Under the pieces are notes generated by a model. That model made no database searches and was not told the DNA's origin. It saw only the letters and a list, made by a program, of their open reading frames with translations. The position numbers were made by a program, and so were the translations under genes. 9,246 bases of DNA from Solobacterium sp. (GTDB taxonomy: Bacteria; Bacillota_I; Bacilli_A; Erysipelotrichales; Erysipelotrichaceae), in NCBI GenBank assembly GCA_015256455.1, contig JABZMB010000049.1, positions 1-9,246 of the forward strand, read 5' to 3'. Positions within the stretch are counted from its first letter, which is position 1; every line of letters begins with the position of its first letter. Of this stretch, positions 1-6,516 are shown piece by piece.

Positions 1-364
1 CATTCATCAAATCTTGATTTGTAGTTGAAAAGTATGGTGGATTACACGCGATAACATCAAAGAGTTCATCATGATAATCTTGAATCTTGCATGCATGTAA
101 ATTTGCATGTACTTCATAACGTTCTAAGTTTTGTTTTGTTAGTTCAAATACTTCCGGAAATAAGTCTACCCCAACCAATTCTTTTGGTTTGCGAAGTGAT
201 GCGTATAGTAATACAGCACCAGTATTACAACCAATCTCAAGGAATCGATGTTGATGTTTGATACGTATAAAACGACCAAATAATTCTGTATCCGAATTCA
301 TGCGATAAAACTCTTCACCTTGATCGATCAGAAAGTCTGTTCCACCTAAATAATCAAGCTTCAT
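1..364 (-). CDS. TrmN6-like class I SAM-dependent N6-adenine methyltransferase (N-terminal part, cut by window edge)
   Basis: Only the first 121 codons are present; the rest lies beyond the left edge. Translation from ATG at 364 begins MKLDYLGGTDFLIDQ. It carries the SAM-binding motif I LEIGCNTGAVLLYAS (about residues 42-56), the acidic end of strand 2 VGVDLF (about 66-71), and the catalytic motif IV NPPYF (about 109-113). NPPY is the signature of amino-methyltransferases acting on adenine or on glutamine. With the short N-terminal lead-in, it fits the TrmN6/YfiC family, which methylates N6 of adenine 37 in tRNA1(Val); the exact substrate here is inferred. The start overlaps the end of the sensor kinase gene by 11 nt. 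It has a good ribosome binding site, AAGGG at 371-375, 6 nt upstream, so it should be translated from the same mRNA. A protein-glutamine or DNA methyltransferase is a less likely alternative. Confidence 0.85.
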   Translation of the reverse strand, partial: MKLDYLGGTDFLIDQGEEFYRMNSDTELFGRFIRIKHQHRFLEIGCNTGAVLLYASLRKPKELVGVDLFPEVFELTKQNLERYEVHANLHACKIQDYHDELFDVIACNPPYFSTTNQDLMN

Positions 365-1796
365 GTGTTTCCCTTAATTCAAACCAGAAGGTTGAACCCT
401 TTCCAACAACACTCTCTACACCAAACTGTGCATCATGTGCATCAAGGATAGCCTTAACAATCGCTAAACCTAAACCTGTATTTAGTTGATTACGTGAGAA
501 TGAACGAGATGTCTTATGATAACGATCCCAAACATACGGCAATTCGCTTTCAGGAATTCCTTCACCATCATCTCGTATCTCAAAGTGCATCGTTTCCTCA
601 TCAGGCTTGCGATATGCTTGAATTGTAATATGTTGTCCTGTCGCTGTATGTTTTAAGGCATTGGTTAAGAAGTTTGTAATCACTTGCCCAATCTTAACTT
701 CATCCGCATAGATATAGAGTGTTCCTGGCAAGCGTAAATCTACAATCTGTCCACCTTGTGCGATAGACTTTTGATTTAATTCAATAATTTCACGAATCTT
801 ATCCGCTAAATCCATATTCGTACGATTGAGTACATAGTTACCTGACTGCATTTTAGCAAGTTCACTCATATCATTGATGAGTCGCGTCATATAGTCTGTC
901 TCTTTGATAATAACCCCTAAGTGTTTATCACGTTTGACTGGGTCATTTCCAGAAATATCTCGAATCATTTCTGCATATGCACGAATGTCCGTCATTGGGG
1001 TACGAATATCATGAGAGACATTTGCTAAAAGATCTCTTCGTAACTCATCAATTTTTGATAGTTGTCGATTTGCAGTATTCAAACTATTTGCGAGTTGCTG
1101 GAATTCTGTTAATGAACCACCATCAAAGTGTGCACTATAATCGGCTTGTGATAGTTTCACAGCTTCTTGTTTCATGCGAATGATAGGATCAGTTACCAAA
1201 CGTGAAATCATCAAAGATATAATCGAAGCTACGACAATCACAATGATTGTATAGAGTGCGTATTGTCGCGTAAAGAATGTTACAACACTATCAATTGGCT
1301 CTAATGCAGTATTGACAAATAGATAGTAATTACCTAGATTTTCACGAATGTGACGCGCATAGATAATCATCTCTTGTCCAGTACGCTGGTTGGTCATATT
1401 AATACTCAGTTCACCATTTTGAAGTTTGCTATCAATCGATGAAAGGTCTAAAAGACCCTGAATCTCATCAGACTTAGGATCTTGTAAGGCACAACCTGCA
1501 CCTAGACTATCTGCACTGTAAATTTGTGTTCCACTGTCATTATAAATAGCGATACATACGTTATTATTTACAGCTTCACGAATCGCAGACTCAACACCAT
1601 TCCCACTTGCGTTATTTGTAATCAGTGTTTGTTGAATATGATCTGCGACAGTACGTACTGCCGCAATCTTAGAATTACGATAATACGGACGAATCAAGCC
1701 TGTTTGTAATAAAGCGATGAATAACGTAATACCAACGGCCATCGTAAAGAACGCTAGCCACAAACGAAAGCGGATACCATGTGTATCAAGCTTCAA
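354..1796 (-). CDS. Two-component sensor histidine kinase (membrane-bound, HAMP-HisKA-HATPase_c)
   Basis: Membrane sensor kinase, 480 residues from the TTG start chosen here. Segments in order: a short cytoplasmic lead; TM1 about 13-35; an extracytoplasmic sensor domain of about 140 residues; TM2 about 182-200; HAMP about 200-250; HisKA with SHDIRTP and phospho-acceptor His262; N box with ITNFLTNALKH (Asn375/Asn379); G1 box DGEGI at about 410-414; and G2 box TGLGLAI at about 440-446. It should autophosphorylate and pass phosphate to the regulator encoded just upstream. The sensor domain has two cysteines (81 and 102) that could form a disulfide; the ligand is unknown. Start choice: the longest frame opens at GTG 1835, but that overlaps the regulator by 50 nt and lacks a good ribosome binding site. 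TTG at 1796 has GGGG (1804-1807) 7 nt upstream, gives an 11-nt overlap, and yields a normal N terminus LKLDTHGIRFRLW. The stop overlaps the methyltransferase start. Confidence 0.92.
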   Translation of the reverse strand: MKLDTHGIRFRLWLAFFTMAVGITLFIALLQTGLIRPYYRNSKIAAVRTVADHIQQTLITNNASGNGVESAIREAVNNNVCIAIYNDSGTQIYSADSLGAGCALQDPKSDEIQGLLDLSSIDSKLQNGELSINMTNQRTGQEMIIYARHIRENLGNYYLFVNTALEPIDSVVTFFTRQYALYTIIVIVVASIISLMISRLVTDPIIRMKQEAVKLSQADYSAHFDGGSLTEFQQLANSLNTANRQLSKIDELRRDLLANVSHDIRTPMTDIRAYAEMIRDISGNDPVKRDKHLGVIIKETDYMTRLINDMSELAKMQSGNYVLNRTNMDLADKIREIIELNQKSIAQGGQIVDLRLPGTLYIYADEVKIGQVITNFLTNALKHTATGQHITIQAYRKPDEETMHFEIRDDGEGIPESELPYVWDRYHKTSRSFSRNQLNTGLGLAIVKAILDAHDAQFGVESVVGKGSTFWFELRETHEA

Positions 1797-2454
1797 ACTT
1801 ATACCCCATTCCACGAACAGTAGTAATGAAATCACGGTATGGGCCTAAGTTATGTCTTAGCATCTTGATATGTGTATCAACCGTGCGATCATCACCAAAA
1901 TAATCATAATTCCATACTTCTACGAGTAAAGTTTCTCGTGATAGCGCAACATTTGGATGTGTTGCAAGATATAGAAGCAAATCAATTTCCTTAGGTGTTA
2001 ATGGAGCCTTTTCCCCATCAACAGTCACGACTCTACCAAGCACATCAATCTGTAATCCCTTGAAAATCATGATATCGGAATTTGCTTGTGTCTTCTTACC
2101 ACGTTCTAAAACAACTTTTATACGTGCCATAAGTTCCTTTGGTGAGAATGGTTTTGTGACATAGTCATCTACACCTAATTCAAAACCAAATAACTTATCA
2201 TACTCTTCTTGACGAGCACTTAACATAATCACTGGTACTTGATCGATACCCTTAATTTGTTTACAAGTAGAAAAACCATCTAATACTGGCATCATGACAT
2301 CTAAGATTACACAATCAAAATGTGTATTCTTTACTTTCTCAATTGCCACTAAACCATTTTCTGCTTCTTCTGTTTCAAAACCATTGATTTCACAATATTC
2401 ACGTACAACTTCACGGATATTCGCTTCATCATCTACAATTAAAATTTTTGCCAT
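1786..2454 (-). CDS. OmpR/PhoB-family response regulator
   Basis: A 222-residue DNA-binding response regulator. The receiver domain (about 1-120) has the acidic pair Asp8/Asp9, phospho-acceptor Asp52 in VILDVMMP, Ser79 at the switch position and Lys101 in TKPF, so all residues needed for phosphorylation are present. The C-terminal winged helix (about 127-221) shows the typical LTPKEIDLLLYLATHPN, a recognition-helix region around DDRTVDTHIKMLRHNLG, and the final hairpin TTVRGMGYKFEA. It should bind DNA as a dimer of direct half-sites and regulate transcription when phosphorylated by the adjacent kinase. Its ATG lies 1 nt after the dnaE stop codon, and AAGG at 2465-2468 inside the dnaE end sits 10 nt upstream. 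Translation is therefore probably coupled to dnaE. The closest functional subgroup (PhoP, VanR and so on) cannot be decided from sequence alone. Confidence 0.95.
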   Translation of the reverse strand: MAKILIVDDEANIREVVREYCEINGFETEEAENGLVAIEKVKNTHFDCVILDVMMPVLDGFSTCKQIKGIDQVPVIMLSARQEEYDKLFGFELGVDDYVTKPFSPKELMARIKVVLERGKKTQANSDIMIFKGLQIDVLGRVVTVDGEKAPLTPKEIDLLLYLATHPNVALSRETLLVEVWNYDYFGDDRTVDTHIKMLRHNLGPYRDFITTVRGMGYKFEA

Positions 2455-2455
2455 A

Positions 2456-5400
2456 CTATTTCTGCCTTACTATTTCTATTTGATTTGCTAAAAAGGAAGC
2501 CTCATCCTGAATTTTAGCATAAAACTGTATATATACACCTTTTACAAGATACTGACTATATTGGGAATATAGATTTGGCATAACAGCCATATCACTTTCA
2601 CCTGTTTCATCTGTCAGTTTTAAAAAACACATTAGGTCCCCTTTACGAGTACGAATCTGTCTTACACTTTGAATATATGCAAATCCACGGTATAACCCAC
2701 GATTACTATTTAATTCCGCAAGTGGTGGATATGTGATACCTAATTTTTGTCTTAGGTGAACAATTGGTTGTTCCCCTAGATTAAAGCCAAGTGCAGCCTT
2801 CTCATTTTCACTGAGTTCTTCTTGGCTATCCTTCATGCGTACAACGATTGGCTTTGATACAAGTTGTGGATCAATAGATAACTGTGCACCAAATGGAACC
2901 TGAACTAGCTTTGCATACTTGATTGCATCATCCAAAGTATTCAGCATGGTAGTTCTACCTAAATCAAATTCATCAAGAGCACCTGCAGATATCAAGCGTT
3001 CTAGTTGTGTTCGATTCATCTTGCGTAGTACAACTCTTGCGACAAAATCAAAGTAATCACCAAATCGACCATTTTTATCACGTTCATCCAGTATTGTTCT
3101 AGCAGCTAGTGTACCTACATCCTTAATGATGGAAAGTGGTAAAATGATTGACTTTCCATTGTGATAATAGATATCCGTCGAGCGATTTACATCTGGTGCT
3201 TCGATAGAGATATGCTTACGTCTACATTCAGTAATATAGATTGCGCTCTTTGTGCTATCTCCAATCACACTATTTAAGATTGATGTATAGAACTCCAGTG
3301 GATAGTTAGCCTTTAGATAGGCTAATTGATACGCAACTAATCCATACGCTACCGCGTGAGATTTATTAAAGCCATACCCCGCAAACTTCTCTGCTAAATC
3401 AAATAGTAAGCTAGCAGTTTCATCACTATAGCCATTGTCTTTACAGCCAAGCACATACTCTTGTCTTAGTCCTGCTAATTCTTCTTCATTCTTTTTTGAG
3501 ATAGCTTTACGTAAAATATCTGCTTTTACAAGCGAGAACTTCGCCGCAATCTGCGCCATCAACATAACTTGTTCCTGATAGATTGTAACACCATAAGTTT
3601 CCTTTAGAATTGGCTCTAATTCTTTGGATGGATATACAACCGATGCAGGGTTCTTTCTACCCTCTAGGTAAGTGTTGATTTGATCTTTAGGACCTGGTCT
3701 AAAGAGTGCTAAAGCAGCGATAATATCTTCAAAACAATTCGGCTTCATCTTACGCAATAAATTACGCATGCCATCCGATTCAAACTGGAAGACACCAATC
3801 GTATCTGCTTGCGCAAATAAACGATATGTTTTTGCGTCATTTAATGGAATCGATAAAATATGGAAATCTGGATTATGCTTATGAATCATCTGTACAATTT
3901 CATCAATCGTCGTTAGATTTTTAAGCCCAAGGAAGTCCATTTTGATGAGACCTCTTTCTTCCAAGTAATTACCAACAAACTGTGTTGTCTTCATTCCTTC
4001 AGCCATTTGTATTGTAGGAATCACATCCTCAATTGGCTTACCGGACATGACAATACCAGCCGCATGAATACTCTTATTCTTTGGAAGACCTTCAATCCGT
4101 TTCGACATGTTAAAATATTCCATCAATTGTGGACTTGCATTGAGTAGTACACGTAGTTTCTCTTTTTGTTCATATGCTTTCTCTAACGTAATCTTTGGCG
4201 TTTGTGGAATTAGACCAACAATCATATCAATCTCACGCTTCGAGATATCCATTGCTTTACCAACATCACGTAAAACAGCACGTGCTGCTAAGGTATCAAA
4301 TGTAATGATATTGGCAATATGTTGTTCACCATATTTTTGATAAACATAATCAATAATTTCTTGACGATGAATATCTGGAATATCAGTATCGATATCTGGC
4401 ATGGATACACGTTCGGCGTTTAGGAAACGTTCAAATAACAGATTATATTGTAATGGATCGACCATTGTAATTCCTAGACAATACGCAACCAAAGAACCAG
4501 CAGCGCTACCTCTACCTGGTCCAATGTAGATACCCTTTTGTCGTCCATAACGGATAAAGTCATAAACGATTAAGAAATAATCTTCAAAGCCCATTTTGTG
4601 AATCACTTGTAATTCATGTTTTAACCGTTCTACATAGGCAGGCTTTAAATCACCATTTAGACGTTTCTTAAGTCCTGCAAGACATAGTTGAGGTAAATAT
4701 TCTTCTGCTGTAATTCCATCTTTCAATGGATAAACAGGTATCCCAGTCTTTTCTAAATCCCCATCGCAATGGCATTCACTAGCGATTTCATCTGTTCTAC
4801 GCAAATCATCCGCATCATAAATTTTTTCCATCTCAGGAATTGATAAAAAGTATCTTCCTGTAATTGGTGTTACATTCTTATCCCGCAAGGTTGTACCCTG
4901 TTTGATTGCGGATAATACCTTTAAAGTTTCATAGTCCTTTTGTGCTAGATAATAAATCTTATTTAATGCGACCGTCTGAATTCCTTGTGCTTTCGATAGT
5001 GCTTTTAATACTGCATTCTTGGAACGCCATAACGATGTTTCTTCATAAGAAATCGCAATATCAAAAGTAGGTAATTCAGATTTCATCAAAGCTAATTTCT
5101 GAGTAATACCTGTACGATCTTCGCTGATGAGTTCCGCATCAAAATATCCACCTTCACCATACACAATCAAGAAATTATGTTCACTGTATGTTAAAAATTC
5201 TTCTAGTGTTGCATACTCTCTTCCATCACACAACAAAGAAGAAAGCTTCATTAGGTTTGCATACCCTTTGTTATTCTTTGCAAGTAGTAAAAAAGGAACT
5301 TTCTGTTCATGGTAGAAAACATCAACTTCTAATCCTACAATAGGATGAATTCCCTCTTTCTTACATTCATGTAGAAAACGCGCTACGCCGTGCATCACAT

Positions 5401-5521
5401 GATGATCGGTCAAAGCGACACTTTGATATCCATATTTTTTCGCTGTTGAAACAAGCTCAGGAATGCGAATTGTGCTATCCAGTAACGTGTAACAACTACG
5501 TACGAATAGATGTGTAGTCAT
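2456..5521 (-). CDS. dnaE: DNA polymerase III alpha subunit, DnaE type
   Basis: C-family replicative DNA polymerase, 1021 residues, somewhat shorter than E. coli DnaE (1160). Domains in order: PHP about 1-210; polymerase palm with GPGRGSAAGS (334-343); catalytic aspartates Asp376 and Asp378 in PDIDTD and Asp529 in KMDFLGLKNLT; finger region with FRPGPKDQI (about 607-615) and GYGFNKSHAVAYG (715-727); a helix-hairpin-helix region about 800-860; and a C-terminal OB fold about 945-1015. The N terminus begins HLFVRSCYTLL, where family members usually have HLxVHS. The PHP metal site is therefore partly lost and proofreading by it is unlikely. There is no inserted DEDD exonuclease domain, so this is not PolC. 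In Bacillota DnaE usually works beside PolC, extending primers on the lagging strand. It is the first gene of a minus-strand operon. The ATG is the only possible start, since an in-frame TAA lies upstream with no ATG, GTG or TTG between. Confidence 0.97.
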   Translation of the reverse strand: MTTHLFVRSCYTLLDSTIRIPELVSTAKKYGYQSVALTDHHVMHGVARFLHECKKEGIHPIVGLEVDVFYHEQKVPFLLLAKNNKGYANLMKLSSLLCDGREYATLEEFLTYSEHNFLIVYGEGGYFDAELISEDRTGITQKLALMKSELPTFDIAISYEETSLWRSKNAVLKALSKAQGIQTVALNKIYYLAQKDYETLKVLSAIKQGTTLRDKNVTPITGRYFLSIPEMEKIYDADDLRRTDEIASECHCDGDLEKTGIPVYPLKDGITAEEYLPQLCLAGLKKRLNGDLKPAYVERLKHELQVIHKMGFEDYFLIVYDFIRYGRQKGIYIGPGRGSAAGSLVAYCLGITMVDPLQYNLLFERFLNAERVSMPDIDTDIPDIHRQEIIDYVYQKYGEQHIANIITFDTLAARAVLRDVGKAMDISKREIDMIVGLIPQTPKITLEKAYEQKEKLRVLLNASPQLMEYFNMSKRIEGLPKNKSIHAAGIVMSGKPIEDVIPTIQMAEGMKTTQFVGNYLEERGLIKMDFLGLKNLTTIDEIVQMIHKHNPDFHILSIPLNDAKTYRLFAQADTIGVFQFESDGMRNLLRKMKPNCFEDIIAALALFRPGPKDQINTYLEGRKNPASVVYPSKELEPILKETYGVTIYQEQVMLMAQIAAKFSLVKADILRKAISKKNEEELAGLRQEYVLGCKDNGYSDETASLLFDLAEKFAGYGFNKSHAVAYGLVAYQLAYLKANYPLEFYTSILNSVIGDSTKSAIYITECRRKHISIEAPDVNRSTDIYYHNGKSIILPLSIIKDVGTLAARTILDERDKNGRFGDYFDFVARVVLRKMNRTQLERLISAGALDEFDLGRTTMLNTLDDAIKYAKLVQVPFGAQLSIDPQLVSKPIVVRMKDSQEELSENEKAALGFNLGEQPIVHLRQKLGITYPPLAELNSNRGLYRGFAYIQSVRQIRTRKGDLMCFLKLTDETGESDMAVMPNLYSQYSQYLVKGVYIQFYAKIQDEASFLANQIEIVRQK

Positions 5522-5527
5522 GTAACT

Positions 5528-5533
5528 ATTATA
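5528..5533 (-). promoter_or_regulatory. Candidate -10 box for the dnaE operon, very close to the ATG
   Basis: On the minus strand a perfect TATAAT ends 6 nt before the dnaE ATG, so transcription would be expected to begin at or next to the A of the start codon (5521-5522). The region at -35 with 17-nt spacing (5551-5556, TTTCTT on the minus strand) is a poor match. A second candidate, TATTAT at 5543-5548, would give a leader of about 15 nt with AAGG (5534-5537) near its very 5' end, 12 nt from the ATG. Either way the leader is very short or absent. Confidence 0.5.
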
Positions 5534-5614
5534 CCTTAGGGCATAATATTAAGAAATAACTTAAAAGAAAAGTTAATGTTGTCGTTTAAAATATAAAAAG
5601 ACAGGAATGTGCGA

Positions 5615-5620
5615 TATAAT
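5615..5620 (+). promoter_or_regulatory. Candidate -10 box for the DegV-PBP operon
   Basis: A perfect TATAAT lies 33 nt upstream of the DegV-family ATG, giving a predicted leader of about 26 nt that includes the ribosome binding site. No good -35 hexamer is visible at 16-18 nt spacing, and the box is not a TGn-extended -10, so the promoter may be weak or need an activator. The call rests on the -10 box and the divergent gene layout. Confidence 0.5.
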
Positions 5621-5644
5621 ATGTAATGATACATTTTTAAAAGT

Positions 5645-5648
5645 GAGG
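5645..5648 (+). promoter_or_regulatory. Ribosome binding site of the DegV-family gene
   Basis: GAGG, 5 nt before ATG 5654, fixes the start of the DegV-family protein. The resulting N terminus MKVAFVTDSG matches the usual family beginning. Confidence 0.75.
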
Positions 5649-5653
5649 TTATT

Positions 5654-6502
5654 ATGAAAGTTGCATTTGTTACAGATAGTGGTACTGGAAAATCAATTCA
5701 TGAATACGCAGAACAAGGAATTATCAGTCTTCCTTTGCAAATTAGCGTAGACGATAAAACATATCAAGATATGGAAACATTAAATCGTAATGACTGTATT
5801 CGTTTGATGAAGGAAGAAAAAGTTCTAACAACTTCACAACCTTCTGCAGGTATTATCGAAGAATGTTTTGAAAGCTTAAAGGATCAGGGTGTTGAATTAA
5901 TCATCGCTGTCCCTATTTGTAATGGTCTTTCTGGAACGATAAGTACAATGACCGCAATCGCAAATAGTTTAGATATTAAGATTATTTGTATCGATACCTA
6001 TGTAACTGCGGTAGTGCAAGATTACTTAATTACAAATATTAAGAAGTGGTATGACGAAGGTAAATCTCACCTAGAGATTCAAATTTTAGTCGAAAAGATT
6101 ATCAACTCTACAAATACTTTACTTATTCCAGAGACACTGGACCAGTTTATTCGTGGCGGTCGTATGACGCCTCTTGCCGCAAAACTAGGACAACTTTTAA
6201 AAATTATTCCTGTATTACAAATCAATAAAAAAACTGCAGGTAAAGTTGATACCTTAACAAAAGTACGTACATTCCGCAAAGCACTTAGCATTGCGGTTGA
6301 TGAAATTGCCAAAGATAACCCTGATGAAAATACACTCATCACAATCGCACATGTCGCAAATATCTCTGAAGCAATGAATCTATATCACACTATGACAGAA
6401 CGCTTCCCTGAAGCTACTATTCAAGTCATTGAATTACCTAATGCCATTGCAGTACACACAGGTGTTGGTTGTATTGCAATTCAGTATTTTCAAACCTGCT
6501 AA
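5654..6502 (+). CDS. DegV family fatty-acid-binding protein (FakB-like)
   Basis: A 282-residue soluble protein with full-length DegV architecture. Visible family motifs: the N-terminal strand VTDSG (residues 6-10); TTSQPS (59-64), contributing to the fatty-acid carboxylate site; NGLSGT (90-95); IRGGRMT (166-172); LLKIIPVLQI (191-200); and C-terminal HTGVG (268-272), which carries the His that caps the ligand pocket in this fold. Characterised family members bind a fatty acid. The FakB subgroup presents it to the kinase FakA, so exogenous fatty acids enter phospholipid synthesis as acyl phosphate. Which fatty acid is bound, and whether FakA is the partner, cannot be seen here because no FakA gene is in the window. 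It is the first gene of a plus-strand pair: the PBP gene starts 14 nt after its stop with no obvious promoter between them. Confidence 0.93.
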   Translation: MKVAFVTDSGTGKSIHEYAEQGIISLPLQISVDDKTYQDMETLNRNDCIRLMKEEKVLTTSQPSAGIIEECFESLKDQGVELIIAVPICNGLSGTISTMTAIANSLDIKIICIDTYVTAVVQDYLITNIKKWYDEGKSHLEIQILVEKIINSTNTLLIPETLDQFIRGGRMTPLAAKLGQLLKIIPVLQINKKTAGKVDTLTKVRTFRKALSIAVDEIAKDNPDENTLITIAHVANISEAMNLYHTMTERFPEATIQVIELPNAIAVHTGVGCIAIQYFQTC

Positions 6503-6507
6503 GAAAC

Positions 6508-6512
6508 GGAGG
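6508..6512 (+). promoter_or_regulatory. Ribosome binding site deciding the PBP start
   Basis: GGAGG lies 4 nt before ATG 6517. It selects this start over the in-frame ATG at 6469, which is inside the DegV-family gene and would add a 16-residue extension (MYCNSVFSNLLRNGGS) that is translated from DegV coding sequence and the gap. Confidence 0.85.
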
Positions 6513-6516
6513 TTCC

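Noticed and set aside
977..1709. Short plus-strand reading frames opposite the kinase gene
   Set aside because: They are antisense to a well-supported kinase gene, have no protein-family features and no clear ribosome binding sites.
1797..1835. GTG at 1835 as the kinase start, giving 493 residues
   Set aside because: It overlaps the regulator by 50 nt with no good ribosome binding site. TTG 1796 has GGGG 7 nt upstream and repeats the 11-nt overlap seen at the next junction.
354..2454. Naming the two-component pair VanRS, PhoPR or another specific system
   Set aside because: The cytoplasmic domains are generic for the OmpR/HisKA class and the sensor domain is not recognisable. No target gene such as a resistance or transport gene sits beside it.
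2456..5521. Reading the polymerase as PolC or as an error-prone DnaE2/ImuC
   Set aside because: No DEDD exonuclease insertion is present within the PHP region, and neither ImuB nor ImuA is nearby. Size, domain order and C-terminal OB fold fit a standard DnaE.
5522..5653. Riboswitch, small RNA or small ORF in the divergent intergenic region
   Set aside because: The region is only 132 bp and AT-rich. Beyond two -10 boxes and an SD site I see no conserved stem set, no hairpin with a U tract and no credible small coding frame.
6469..6516. ATG at 6469 as the PBP start
   Set aside because: It lies inside the DegV-family gene. ATG 6517 has a strong GGAGG and gives the normal Lys-rich cytoplasmic N terminus.
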